Below are positions 21,640-33,906 of a stretch of DNA of 64,000 bases, piece by piece. The translations under genes were made by a program, and so were the position numbers. The notes beneath the pieces are model-generated. The model saw only the letters and a list, made by a program, of their open reading frames with translations. It was not told where the DNA came from and made no database searches. This DNA is from Bimuria novae-zelandiae CBS 107.79 (taxonomy: Eukaryota; Ascomycota; Dothideomycetes; Pleosporales; Didymosphaeriaceae), in NCBI GenBank assembly GCA_010015655.1, contig ML976659.1:969360-1033359 (forward strand), in the 5' to 3' direction. The first letter of the stretch is position 1, and every line of letters begins with the position of its first letter.

Positions 21640-23387
21640 CTATTCGAGCTCGAAACTGAGCACCACCCTGGGAGTCTCGCTGCTGTTCTGAGGCATTCCG
21701 TACGTGAAGTTCCAGAGCTCGAATTCACTGTCCCCAAGTTAGCATGCTAGCGCAACTCAAGGAAGAGGGAACTTACTTGATCATTTTCCCTGCACCACCA
21801 ACAAGCCCAGAAAACTGAACGCTGTAACCCGGATCCACCGTCCCGTTTATACCAATCTTCACACCCTCCACATCGCTCCATTCTGCCACATCCCTCTTTC
21901 CAGCCCTAGAGTTTGTCCCTACGAGGAACGTGAAGGTGCTCGTCGCATTGCCTTGTGGGTACTCTAACTCTAGCTTCCCCTCGCTCGCCACGGCGTTCAG
22001 CTCTTCTACTTCTGCGTGCAGTGTGAGCCATCCCACGCTTCCATCCTTCCTACTCCACTGCACAACCGCCGGGTTGAAACTCGACGGATTCTTGGCCGGA
22101 CCGCCAATCACGTCTTCCGCGAACGTTTCCGCTCCAATAGTCAGGTTAGGCGAGAGCCAAGCCGTGATGTTACGTGGATACGTATCCCAGGGTGGAGAAA
22201 ACGCCGAAGTGGAAACATTATGTGTGCCTGGGAACGTCTGAAGTGCAGATAGGGTAGCATTGGGCACAAGCGTGTTGTGAAACGGCGCGAGGATAGCCAC
22301 CAAAGGGCCAATAGCGAAGTCGTTCTTGTGGCCCATCGTATACGGCTTCGCATTGATCGGTGCGTCTTCCTTGCCCACTATTGTCCAGATGTGCAGAGCT
22401 AGGATGCTCAGGTACCGGTTCATGTCGTACCCGTAGGAGCGGTCCCACGGCCCGGCTACGTTCTTCAGATTCGCGTTATACAGCTGGCCTAGGATAACCC
22501 AGGTTTTGGATACCATGTCTGCACCGCGCTCGCCCATCAAAGATGATGCAGGGAGGTACTTCGCCCACAGGGTGAGCGCGTACAGCGAAACACCAGCGTA
22601 AGTACCTGAGTTAAATTCTGACAGCGTTGAAGCCCGATCAAAAAGATTCACCAGGTCGCGGGCATAGTTTTCGCCTGCCTAAAACTAGTAAGTATATTTT
22701 CCTTATTAAGGTAGTTTAGTTTCTAGGATTTTTTATTACCGTGGTCATGTTTGACTCGTTTAGTTTCCTGCCAACCCATCCGGACATGAAAGCGCGCATG
22801 ATGGCCGGGTTGCTGTATGAAGGATAGAGATTGTCGTCGTCTACACCTCCCACGCGGTAGCTATCGCCCACAGTCGCATTGTACAGGCTCTCCAGCATGC
22901 GTGTCTGCGTGTCGTGCGGAATCAACTCGGGGAATTCTTCCAGCATGAGAATGAAGGTTGTGCCAATGAAGCCGCGCCAGTTCGGGTCCCAAGAATTGTA
23001 GATTTTGGGCGGATATTGGGGTGTCCCTACCGTGGGCTCTTCCGGATAGATTTGGTAATCGCCATACCATTGCGCGCTCAAGTTCTTATGCTGTCCTGCG
23101 ATGATATTGTCCACAATCTTTGCTGCTTGCTCCGCATCGTCTCCTTCGTTTCGACCGAGTAGGCCGGCGGCGTACCACGCAGAGGAGCGGGTGTCGTGGA
23201 GAAGGGCTTTCGAATCCAGGTCGTAGAGATAGCCTGCCTCGGCGTCGTAGAACATGTCCATCCAATTCATCGACTCTTGGAGGAGTTGCTCCGCAGCGTC
23301 ATTTGTGGCATTGTTCGCTCCTGTAGCTCTTCGCGTCGCAGCAGCGCCCAATACCGCGAGTCTTCCGAGGATAATTGCCGCCTTCAT
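21640..23387 (-). CDS. secreted alpha-helical protein, six-hairpin-glycosidase-like, unassigned
   Basis: 545 aa in three exons: 23387-22740, 22678-21777, 21727-21640. A hydrophobic N-terminus (MKAAIILGRLAVLGAAATRR) suggests a signal peptide or anchor. The body has repeated aromatic helices (SMNWMDMFYDAEAGYLYDLD; SWDPNWRGFIGTTFILMLEEFP; SYGYDMNRYLSILALHIWTIV) reminiscent of alpha/alpha-barrel glycosidases, followed by a beta-rich C-terminal part. Many N-x-S/T sites support secretion. The last exon is small (29 codons, FTYGMPQNSSETPRVVLSFE); without its GTAAGT..ACAG intron the protein would stop at GKMIK. The gene shares a 926-bp divergent promoter with the PL4 lyase. I do not recognise the family with certainty, and an enzymatic role is inference. 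Confidence 0.7.
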
Positions 23388-24313
23388 GTTGACGACACTG
23401 CGGATTTGAACGAGCCTTTGAGGTAGCTCACGCGACCACGGGGAGACATGAAAGCGCCATTATCTTATATTTGACAAGACCGAGCGGTGTGCTGCCAATG
23501 AAGGGACCGCGTTGCTAAGACAGGTTAATAAGAACAGCCTTGATATCTAAAGCGGGCCATGATGATTTCGGGCATTCTCCGCTCTCACTACGGTGGTCGC
23601 GCCGGAGCCGAGGCCGACATCTGATAATGGTGGGAGCGCAGTCAAAAGATCTGAATAACAAGTGCATTTTTGTAGTGTTGGACTCATTGAAGGCTCGCTC
23701 GACTTGTGTTCTTTCGATGGGTAAAAGCTGGACATGCATGCTGATGTAGAACGCTCACTCCTTCATGACGAGTGCACACTAGCCATCCCAAGGTCCCGAG
23801 GTCGGCCTGTCAAAAACCTACCTTCCCAATCCGGATTAGCCCCTTTCCACCCGGGTGCTCATTTCATGGCAGGCACGTGGGGCGAATTTTCAATAGTTCT
23901 CTTGCCATCTCGAATGGTTCAAACCAACGGTTCCCCTTCTACTTCAAGTCAAGGACATCCCGTCTGGACAAATGGCCCTGGCATGGTCCATGCACGCCAA
24001 CTGCGAGTGACCTGGTCGCTGGGCCGTAGACACGTATACGCCTAACCCGTTCGACTTACGCGCCGGCACATGACCGTGCCCCTTTCGCGAAGATAGGCAG
24101 CCTCCAATTGCAGGAATAATGTTGAGATCCCGTGCTAGTCGATCAGTCTGGGGTACCCCGCGGGGGCTAAATACAAGCTCATTCCGGTCGGGACAGATGG
24201 CACCGAGCATCGCATCGAGCGATATTTGTGCAGGGGTGGCTATATGGGTATAAGAAAGTTTTGGGGACACTTTAAACTTCTGTGACCATTCGGTGCGCGT
24301 CTTTTACTTCGTC
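23388..24313. promoter_or_regulatory. divergent promoter of the secreted helical protein and the PL4 lyase
   Basis: 926 bp between opposite start codons. Three matches to the CreA consensus SYGGRG cluster at 24148-24165 (CTGGGG, CCCCGC as the reverse of GCGGGG, and GCGGGG overlapping it), about 150 bp before the lyase ATG. A TATA-like GGTATAAGAAAG lies at about 24246-24257. The arrangement fits carbon-catabolite control of a wall-degrading enzyme. The sites are consensus matches only. Confidence 0.5.
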
Positions 24314-26277
24314 ATGGGTCTCTTTCATATTGCCACCGTGGCGGCACTTGCCGTATGCTCGACTGCAGCTCCTGCGGAACCTAGGGCGGCGAAACCCAAA
24401 AGTTTTTTGAAAGACTTGGGAAACTCGACCTGGATTATTGGCAATGGCATTTGGAACATGACGCAGGGTCGCCAGTATGGCGTCAAGCTCATGTACAAAG
24501 GGAAAGATCGTGTTGGCCCCACAGCTACTGGTCACTACGTGAGCTACAGTACGCTAATAGTTCTCCCATAATCCCATAATACAATGTTCGGTAAAAATTA
24601 ACTATAGCTCAGATGGCGCGGCCTCTGACCTCAGCTGGACCTCCGCAGCAATCGCCGACTCGGGCAAAGACTGGATCAACGTCAAATTTACCGCAAAAGA
24701 GGGCGACTTCCACTGGGTCATTTATGACGACCTAGCCGGCGCGTACCAGTACTTCGTCAACCACGCCCTCCCAACACTCGGTGAATTCCGAACACTCTGG
24801 CGTCTGTCAAACACATCCTTCCCTAATGGCCACACAAATATCAAGGATGGAGCATTGCCCGCACTGTCGGAATACGCGGCTGCTACAAATGTTCAGGATG
24901 AAACCTGGCAGAAGGCCGACGGCACCTTCTTGACCAAGTACGACTGGGCTGCTTTCGTGAGGGAGCAGACGTACTATGGCGTATATGGCGATGAGGTTGG
25001 AAGTTGGTATATCAATCCTGGAAAAGATTACTACAATGGCGACCACCTCAAGCAAGAATTGATGGTACGTAGCACTGAAGGGAGTGGAATTACTGCTAGG
25101 ATATGGGCTAATGTTGCGCTACAGGTCCACCGTGAATCCAAGACAGGCGATGCCGTACAGCTAAACATGATTCACGGCACTCATTACCTCGCCCGATCTA
25201 GCGACAACTTCACGGACGGAAAGACCTGGGGTCCGTGGCTATGGTAAGTTTCTCTAAATACAAGGTACTCCGGAAACACAGCCTGATCACATATGATTGC
25301 ACAGGTATCTCAACGATGGCTCGAAATCCGACGCTAAAAAGCGTTGGAAGAAGGAAGACAAAGCGTGGCCCTACTCGTGGTTCAAAGACACCGCGTATCA
25401 GTCTCGCGGATCGGTGTCCGGTAAACTTATCCTCAGCGACGGAAGGCCCGCCGCTGGAGCCGCCGTCTTCCTCGGCGACAGTAACTCTGCGCTCAGCACG
25501 GCCGACCAGGGCAAAGACTACTACTACACCGCATACGCCGACAAACAGGGCAAATTCGAGATCGACGATGTACGCACGGGTACTTACGGATTGTACGCTT
25601 GGGGCAACGGAGGAAGCATTGCTGATGTGACGACCTCGTTTGTAAAGAACGATGTTGTTGTTGCCAAGGAGAAGACGACGCATTTGAAGACCCTGGATTG
25701 GACCGTCACGGACAAGAGCAAGCGCATCTTCCAAATTGGGTAAGTTTGGTCATGTGAGATGCGTTCTAGGGTTGCTTTGAATCTGACCTTGTTTAGCGAC
25801 TTCGACCGCACCTCCAGGGGCTTTGCTCACAGTGGTCCCACTCCCTTCGAGCACGGCCGTATCTCCAACGCTCCCGGAAACCTCACCTACACGGTCGGCG
25901 AATCCAGTCCAAGCGACTGGTACTTCGGCCAGACCAACCTCGGCACATGGTCCATTAAATTCGGCCTGGAAAGTATCCCCGAGTCCGCTACAGCTGCGAA
26001 GCTGTACACGTCGCTCGCTGGATTCTCGCAAGGTACGAAATCGAACATTCTAGTCAACGACAAAAAGATCGGAAACATCTCGTCAAACGCCGTGCTCTTG
26101 GTGAGCAGCCAGGATACCTACCGTGGGGCGACGCAGGCTGGAGAGTGGAGGAACTTGCAGTGGGACGTGAACAAGGAGCTATTGAAAGTTGGAGAGAACA
26201 AAGTTGACATTGCAGTCATAGAGACTACGCGATGGCGTGGCTGGCTGTGGGATAGCGTGGTGTTGGAGTGGGTCTAA
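24314..26277 (+). CDS. secreted rhamnogalacturonate lyase, PL4 family
   Basis: Cleaves the rhamnogalacturonan I backbone of pectin by beta-elimination outside the cell. Five exons: 24314-24548, 24613-25064, 25125-25243, 25305-25739, 25797-26277; 573 aa. Signal peptide MGLFHIATVAALAVCSTAAPA. Family landmarks: GNGIWNMTQGRQYGVKLMYKGKD, GHYVSYNG reconstituted across intron 1, YDDLAGAYQYFV, RREQTYYGVYGDE-like segment and GTHYLARSSDNF in the catalytic part. A fibronectin III-like domain follows (SGKLILSDGRPAAGAAVFLG), then a C-terminal carbohydrate-binding-like domain ending WRGWLWDSVVLEW. Length and domain order match fungal RGL-type PL4 enzymes (about 500-660 aa). All introns keep frame. The gene is divergent from the secreted helical protein. 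Confidence 0.92.
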
Positions 26278-26521
26278 TAGAGTATTAGTAATGTAATTTT
26301 TGTAAGTGAGTGTGGTGGCTCTGCCAATGTGTGGTACCGGTGCGCCTTGTATTTCCTCTCATGTGCGGCCTCACGCCCCACATTTTAACTTCAACTTCCA
26401 ACGGTTGCGAGTATACAAACGCTTTACAGTTCACCCACGAAGACCCTGCACACCCCCGCTGCAGGGTTGGATATCCAACTCCTCCACCTACCTGACATGA
26501 ATTACCATAGCAGCTTCCAGC

Positions 26522-27781
26522 ATGGCTCTAAGATGCCGAGGACCGAGGACCCAGCCCTCTGACCAGGGCAGTCCTCCACGCCGTGAATATATCGAGGTAT
26601 TTGAGAAACATGGACTAAAAGGTTATCCGAGGCAGCCCAAGCAGGGCGAAGCAGTCGCCGTACATACACTACAGAGCTTTTCAAGGAAGCGTAAGCACGA
26701 CGAGGAAATCACCGAACATACGCTGCGAGGCTCTTCGAAGGACCACACGCAGGGCAAAGTCAAACAGAGAAAATCCGATTCCATCAGCAAAGAGTTTACG
26801 ACAGAATGTCAGAAGCACTTTCCGTTCTTGGAGCTGCCTGCAGAGCTCGTAAGTAGCTTCCAAACCTGAATCAGGCGTGCATCAATTAATTTCGTGCCCC
26901 AGCGCAACAAGGTCTACGGCTACGTAATGAACTTCCACCAGCGCGTTCAGATCCCATACCATTATGCCTCCCCCGCGCCCGCCACCAAACAGCTCCAGCT
27001 CAACACGGGCTTCAAAGTGCTTCGCGTCAACAAGCAGATCTACAAGGAGGCTATCTTGCTTTTCTGCAAGGAATGCACCGTCTATCTCCCCATCAGCCTG
27101 TGGGCAAACATCACCTTGACGTGGGCAGTCGTGTCTGCTCACAGAGACTCGACGCTAGGTCCTGCGGTTCGCACGACGCTGACAGCCCTGGCGCATTGCC
27201 GCGACGTGCACCTCTCGTTCTACTGGCCGGTAGGTGATGAACTGCACCGCGACTGTAAAGATTCCCGAGACGTGGTGGACTACGCGGATTTCAGCCATAT
27301 CGCGAATCGACTGCACGAGATCGCAAACATGCTGGACACCGTGCACCTAGAGGGCAAGGACCGTCGTCGCGTAACCGTGCACGTCGTCGCACCGGCATAT
27401 GAGTTCGGCTTTCTGCTGCCCACCGTCAATGTGTTTCAGGATTCTTGGGCGGAGGGCAAGTTTGATATGCTACTGCGCAGCGGAGAGTTGATCGGTCGGC
27501 AGAACAAGAACCATACGGAGTGGACGATCGCGGCTTGGGTCATGTACACCCAGGTTGTGGCTTCACGTCCCGGTATAGCCCGACCGCCGAGCCTTGAGTC
27601 TGATCCGGCAGGTTCTGCGTTCCAGGTCACCCAGGAAATTGAGAAGAAGGTGGTGTCGTCTGGGGAGTATCGCAATGTTGAAGTGAAGGCGACGGCGATG
27701 GCGAGGTTGGATGGAACGCAAGTACTCTCCTCTCATGGCATGCTGTCCGAGGAAGGCCCTGCTTTTCTCCGGCGTGCCTGA
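26522..27781 (+). CDS. F-box-like protein (LPAELRNKVY type)
   Basis: 401 aa in two exons, 26522-26848 and 26903-27781, joined by a GTAAGT..CAG intron that falls inside the motif FLELPAEL/RNKVYGYV. This motif is the hallmark of a very large F-box-like family in Dothideomycetes, followed here by QLNTGFKVLRVNKQIYKEA. The N-terminal 100 residues are basic and disordered (KRKHDEE). The C-terminal part has no recognised domain. By analogy it may serve as an adaptor for ubiquitin ligases, but no direct evidence of Skp1 binding is visible. Confidence 0.75.
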
Positions 27782-28008
27782 CAGAGGACCTAGTGTTTGG
27801 GTAGAAAGTATATTGTATTGCTCGCCCTGGGGTAACACCCAGGAGCAAGAGAGAATTGAATAGAGTTGTCTTAGTCAACTCCGTACCTTCCTGTCACAGC
27901 TGATCTTTTATGCGCGGATTTAAATTTAAACATTACTACTCGATCGTGTTCCCATCACCCTGCCATCCACATTACTCATCGAAGCGTGGGCTAGTCCAAC
28001 CCTGTGCC

Positions 28009-28809
28009 CTACAAAACGAACGCAGCCAAGCCCAACACGCCGGCAACACCAGCGGGCACCTTCATCGCAGAAGCCGCGCCAGTGAAATACGATGGAGGAG
28101 CAGAGTACGAGCTAGTACCAGCGGGCAGAGGCGACACTCCAGTTCCAACAGGGAGAGTAGGTCGAGGCGACACTCCAGTCCCAGCAGGGCCGGTTGGGTA
28201 AGGCGCAACCACCGAGCTTGAAGCCTCGGTCACCGTCACAGTAACGACAACGCAGGTATCTTCAGCGGTGGAGGTAGGCAAGGGGTAGCCGGTGGCGGTG
28301 ATGCCGATGTCGGTCAAAGATGACGCGGGCACTGTGAAATGTATCAGTCACATACTTCGCGCAACAAGTACACACGATACGGAGCAACGTACCAGAAGTC
28401 TGAATCGTATGAGCGACACTGCTGCTCACGACCTCAGTCTCAGTGGGCGCAGGCGTCCCCTCAGGCGCAGTAGGTGCGGGAACATTGATGGGGAACCCAG
28501 CGCTCGCGCAGATGCCCTCGAGCACCGAGATGACTTTGGCCTGGTCGGCGGCATCGGCGCATGCGCCTTGCACGCAAGGAGTGATCTGGTTCACAATCAA
28601 TTAATGCGACTAGCACCGTGATGCCTGGGATAACGTACGGCAGGCGTCAGTTCAGCAGCTTTACTGCAGGAGCACGCGAAATCAGTGGCGGAGCAACCGA
28701 TGCCAGAAACGCCCTCGACGACACAGCTTAGGGAGCAAGTGGGAAGGTCGGCGATGGACTGAGCGGCGGAAAGGGCCGCTAGGGCAGCGAGGGTGAATGT
28801 GTACTTCAT
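28009..28809 (-). CDS. CFEM-domain GPI-anchored surface protein
   Basis: 228 aa in three exons: 28809-28639, 28585-28393, 28331-28009. Signal peptide MKYTFTLAALAALSAAQS. The eight-Cys CFEM domain follows directly (LPTCSLSCVVEGVSGIGCSATDFACSC ... ITPCVQGACA ... LEGICASAG) and is split by intron 1. Next is a Ser/Thr/Pro-rich stalk with two near-identical units (GTGVSPRPTLPV, GTGVSPLPAGT), mirrored by a DNA repeat at about 28116-28190. The C-terminus is small residues followed by a hydrophobic tail (VPAGVAGVLGLAAFVL), as for GPI attachment. CFEM proteins sit in the wall or membrane; known roles include haem/iron capture and host interaction. Which applies here is not shown. A TATAAA on the minus strand lies at about 28929-28934. 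Confidence 0.9.
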
Positions 28810-30876
28810 TTTGGTTGACTGGAAAGAGTGGATAGGGTCGGTGAGTGAAGGAGTGTGTAGACGGGAAAGACTGGAGATGGATACGCTGGTGTATGGGAGG
28901 GAATCTGGAATGCGGATACAACGGCCTGTTTATACTCGTATGCACATCACTCTAAGCGGTTGTTTACCCGTCTAGGTGTTAGTCGGAGATTAGACGCTAG
29001 TCGCATAGAGAGTCGTTGGATATTGCGGCCGAACCGCCTTAGGAGGCGTGGTAGAGGATGGCTACCAATCAGCAGAGCTCTTGACGAGTTTCTATTCCTG
29101 CATTATATCGTCTGTGCTTTACGACGGAGGGCGTTGTGGACAGGGTTCGAAATTAAGGTACCCGCGGGATTGGCCGGGGTCGAAATGAGGTCCGTCCTCA
29201 CCTGTAAATGGCTGTAAAGCAGAATGACGGACGCAAGTAACAGTTGCAGGCACTACCTGAATAACTAAGTAGGCATTGAGCTGTGAAATACTCCCCGAGG
29301 GCTGTTCATGAGCGGAACATAGGACTTGAACAGCCCCTTCAGAAAAAAGAATACAACAACCAAGCTGTGCCGCATCTCATAAATATGTTCCTTGACCGAT
29401 GTTGTACAGGCGGTTGGTGAGCGGCAGGGAAAAGGGGCTACGGACGCTATAACCGCATCCATACTAGCGTAATATGGAGAACCCCTGCTCTCTTCTCCGC
29501 AAACCGAAGCTTCGCTGCCGATCTGGTGGTGCTGGTCAGCTTACGACGGAAAGAGCGATTTTCAAATCTCATCTGCCACTCGATTCAACCTCATAGGCTT
29601 CTAACAACTTCGCTTTCATTTAATCCATCCTATACGATTCATTGCGCCCCTTATAGCGAGGAAAGTTACCAAATCCCCTACCTATATCATTAATCCTACA
29701 CTCCACAGAAAGAGTTCGTCGCGGCGATCCTCGTGTTGAGGATGCAACGTGTGCGGTAGTCCGTGTGTTGCTTGTGCTGGCATTCGTACGGTTAGCACTG
29801 GTACAAAGCTGCTGTGTTTGGACGTATCCTATAATACATCTCGCTGAATGTGAATCTAATCGTTCTGCCTTCGAAAAGGGTTGCTCTCGACGCTCGTTTC
29901 GAATTTCTAGAGATGTTCCTACCACAGCCCTACTATCACCGTATCCACACCATCCAACAACAACACACTCCTCACTTCTCCATGACATAACCCCCCGTCC
30001 ACCCACCCCTCAAAGCCAAACCCTTCGTGTCGCGATCGTTCGCCACACATGCTTATCGCGCTACCGGACGTACCATGACGTTGCCCCGACGGTTCGGTTC
30101 GTTCCGGCACCTCACCCCACATGGCACACGTCGCGGGCGTACGCCAACGGACGCGTACGGGCGTGGTCCAGATGCGCAGGTTCGATGCACTGCGCTCTTG
30201 TTGGTAGGGATGCTGTTGGTGTTGCACGCTGGTGGTGTGTGGCGAGTGAAGTAGCATCGTTGGGAGCTGGGAGGTACGTCATGCGGAATGCGGTGGAAGT
30301 GGGCGCGACGTGTTGAGGCGGGGTGGGCACTGGAGTACAGAAAAGAAAAGCAAGCTTGCAGAAATGAGGTTGCGCATTGGGTCGGATCGGGAAGGTCCAG
30401 GCTGTGCGGCTGAGCGATGCTGTGGCCAGGCTTCACAGCTCTGGCGTAAACCATCGCATGGACTTGCGGTATGAAGATTTGTGAAATTTTTGTTGAATCG
30501 AGACCCGTAAGTCGCATTGTTGTTGCAGTATACGTACACTATAGTCGAAAGACTAGAACAGAGAAACGCTACGAAACGAGTTATGTGATGCGTCTCCAGG
30601 AAATGCCATGATGTGAAACTTCCTCTTCCGGAGGAATTGTTGAATCGAACGCCCATATGAATATACCGAGGTAAGACGCCGAACGCAGCAAACCGTGCAA
30701 GAGCTAGAAGGAATCGCCGAATCGGACTGAACAAAAGTGTGTCGTAATTTCATGACCCAAAGAATATGCCGTCTATCTTGATGATTCTCCGAAAAGTTTT
30801 CGCTCGAACGAACAATGGCGCCAATAAAAATGTGCACCTAAGATAGGAAGGAACAAACGGGGGAACCACGTGGCGC
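28810..30876. other. 2.07-kb intergenic region, no supported gene
   Basis: Contains the CFEM promoter on its left and the 3' side of the BTB gene on its right. Overlapping open frames of 150-180 codons on both strands around 29760-30520 are rich in Pro/Thr/Arg/His, lack domains and look like chance frames. No tRNA, rRNA or repeat recognised. Confidence 0.45.
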
Positions 30877-32204
30877 TCATGAGGTAATTGGTAGGCCACT
30901 GGCGACTCTGAACAGTTCGAATGCTAGAGATGGCGTTTCCCTGAGTACAAGTTCGACGTCTTTGCGGGAGGAGAGGTTAGGGTGGGAACGGAAGGCTTGG
31001 ATGATGATGTCTCGTAGACCTCGGTCTGTGTCAACGGTCGACTCGTACGCTTCTTGACAAGCTTCCGGCAGTTCATCGCTGTCGAGATGGGCCTCGATCT
31101 GGGCTGCGAATTTCTTGCGGGCGATAGACTTGAGCCCAATGATGCCATACCTGCTTGATGTCAGTGGTTTGTTCCGGCGCGACTCAAAAGCGGGGTTGCA
31201 ATGGAAAAAGCGGCAGGTGCGACCTCTCAGGTTATAGAGCAAAGGAGACAGCAGCCCACGATTGATTGGACGACAATTACGATCGACCACATCTCTCAAA
31301 TTGAAGATTGATGGTGGGGAGCGAGGGTCTGGGCTTGGCAGTTGACGATCCGATCGTCATCCCTGCGCCAACCGCGGGGTCGGCGGCCTATCTTCGCCGC
31401 CTAGCGCAACGAGGGTGCACAAGTGCAGCCCGACTGTTGCAGAGAACCTGACACTGACGAGGGGAATGCCACACGGCAAGAAAATGACTAGAATGAACTT
31501 ACTTCTCGGCGATGGCGTAAACCTTGGCGTGCGTGACAAGATGCGATTGTTCGTCATCAGCTTTGGTCTCCGTGAAAACATAGTCGAAAGGGTCGTCCAT
31601 AAATTGGTCCTGCATGGGAGTGTCCGGAAGTTTTGCCGGAAGTTCTAGAGCGTCCTGATCGTCTGGTTGCAGGTGCTCCGCTTCCTCCGTCAACGGCGTC
31701 GCTGGCGTCGCTGCGGAAAGCATGGCGAGAAGCGGGTCCTCAACCAGAGTTAGGTTCAACTTTTTGGATGGTTGGCGTGCCGGAAAGCGGGACATGCGCG
31801 GCGATATAGAGGGATTAGATCGTTTTGAGGAACGGCGTGACAGCGGCTTGTTGAGGTAGTCAAGATGGTAGAAATCTGAAACACGGTTAGAGAGATGCTT
31901 GAAGGCAGCGTGGTAATTGCCTACAGTGCACCATATATTCTACTGCCGTTGGGTCATCTTCGGTCAGGTCGATGACTCCAGTTTCTGATTCTCGGAAAGG
32001 GTTGCTGCATGCTCCTTCGAAGAAGCTCGAACGCGAAGCGAGAAGGACGCGATGTACGGGGTAGCTTTTGTTTGCGGTAACAATGGTCAGATCTGAGTAC
32101 TTTCCAGATTCATGCATTCTGCGGAGGACTTAGCAAGGCCAAGTGTTAGAAGGTTGAACATACGATGCTAGTGCGGACATGAGTTCAATGGTAGGTGTAT
32201 CCAT
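30877..32204 (-). CDS. BTB/POZ-domain protein
   Basis: 293 aa in four exons: 32204-32164, 32118-31925, 31875-31503, 31150-30877. The BTB fold begins at about 15 with SGKYSDLTIVTANKSYPVHRVLLASRSSFFEGAC and continues FRESETGVIDLTEDDPTAVEYMVHYFYHLDYL, split by intron 2. An unstructured linker follows (Pro/Thr/Glu-rich), then a helical C-terminal part as usual for this fungal family (AIAEKYGIIGLKSIARKKF). The third intron is long for the window (352 nt). Such proteins often act as adaptors for Cul3 ubiquitin ligases or as oligomerisation modules; the partner is unknown. Confidence 0.85.
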
Positions 32205-33906
32205 TGTACAGGAAAGACGAATGTTGATGTAGAGAGACTGAGGCGAGGTACGTTGGGACTTCGTGTATCAATTGGTGGGGTTCGCTGATATGCGAAACGA
32301 GCAGGCGTGGTGCGTGGTATTATAAAAGAAGTGCCTAGTGACGTCGCGCAGAGAGCAAACTAATTGTCTGTCGATCAGTGGGCGCGAGGCTTTGTGGTAA
32401 TACCGGCAGGTATGTAGGTTAACGTAACGATCGGCGTTCGTAATGACCGACCGACGATGACCGAAGCTTAGGGGACCAAGCGGGAGCTGTCAGGTAGTGC
32501 CCGCGATATGTATGGATGGGCTAATATGACGCGGTACGATTTCCTGACCTCAAAAAAATGTGAGCGGTTTCTCTGGTAAAACTACCCGGGGAGAGGAACT
32601 TCTTTGTATACTTTGTATACAGGGGCAATCTCAAAAACACAGCGCCTGCGCTGGCGTGAGATCTAGACCGCTTCGTCTGTCACAGGGCTATGCCGCCACA
32701 AAATCCACACGCCAAGCAGACGCGCAACTGGCGGTGCGAGCTGCGATGTCATGGCCACTTGATGGGTGGGCGCGTGGAGTAGGCGGAGGGTAAGGTGGAA
32801 CAGTCTGGGCTGTTCCTCAAGGAGTACCTAGCCAGCCCGCCCACGTGCTCTACCGCGAGCCGCTCTATCCCAGCGCTATTCCTAGCAATCGTAGGCTGCT
32901 CCAGGCGTTCCTAATCAAGCCATATACCGTGGGTCTCTCGGCAAGATGGGTTGCCGCTGAGCTGCATTTGCATACTAAAGATCCTCATGCGAACGCAATC
33001 TGGCGCAGACATCAAACAGCCAGCGATTACAGCGTTTTGAGATGCTCTTGCGCCTCTAATCAGACGAAAAAATGAAGAGTTGGACGGTGGAACGACGGCG
33101 CTGGATGCAAATTGCATTCCATGTCCGAGTGTGCTGGCCATGCTCGTGGAGTAACGCCAAGCGTGACTGTGTCTGGCTAGACTTTTAGGGCCCAGCTAGC
33201 ATTTATGCATAAACTGCCTTTCGAGCTAACAGCAGGCGAGGATTGCTGCGGATCTGTTACAAAGAGGCAGTTCGGTATCATACCTGTCTGCAGTTTGCGG
33301 TGGGTCCATCGGAGAAGGACACGCGAGCTCATCATGATGAGCCAAGAGATTGGAGATGAATATCAGCAATGGTGCTGATGGAAGAGTCAGCTTGCACGAT
33401 AGGCGAGCTGCGCCTTCAGCTTCGGTCTGTGGTACGACCAGGCGCCACTACTCTAGTCAAAGGCGTGCGCAGGTAAGGCTTTCAGAAGGTGACAGCGAGG
33501 CCAAGTTGAAAGGTAGGGTTCGGAGATGCCGCCTCCATCGATAGTCACTTTCCAGCAAATCGACAGCGGGTAGCGAGGACGGAGATAAAAAGCAAAGGAG
33601 CTAAGCTACGATCCATGAATGGTGTTGAGGTCTGGAATGGTCCGCGGGTGGCAGGCGCGCCGAGCAATTAGGCGAGCGCGGCCAGGGTCCGAAGTGTTCG
33701 GGCCCGTGTCGGTGACGCGCACCCATAGAGGCTCAGCAAACACATACCGAAACTCACAGAGCGCCTGCACGCGGCTGTTCGCTCACTCAACGGGTCCGAA
33801 TCGATGCCCTCGCAGCCTCGATCCTCACACCGCTAGCGCCTAACCCCTGCGTCTCGCTCGCTCTCGCTGCACGCCACACCCCGCCTCCATTTAGCCCCGC
33901 GCAACC
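32205..33906. other. 1.70-kb intergenic region, no supported gene
   Basis: Upstream regions of the BTB gene (-) and the Doa1 gene (+), so a divergent promoter block. Open frames are short and unsupported. Nothing repetitive was noticed. Confidence 0.45.

Noticed and set aside
29765..30517. Overlapping open frames of 183 codons (+) and 154 codons (-)
   Set aside because: Low-complexity Pro/Thr/Arg/His text, no domains, no splice logic, and similar length on both strands; treated as chance frames in a GC-balanced gap.
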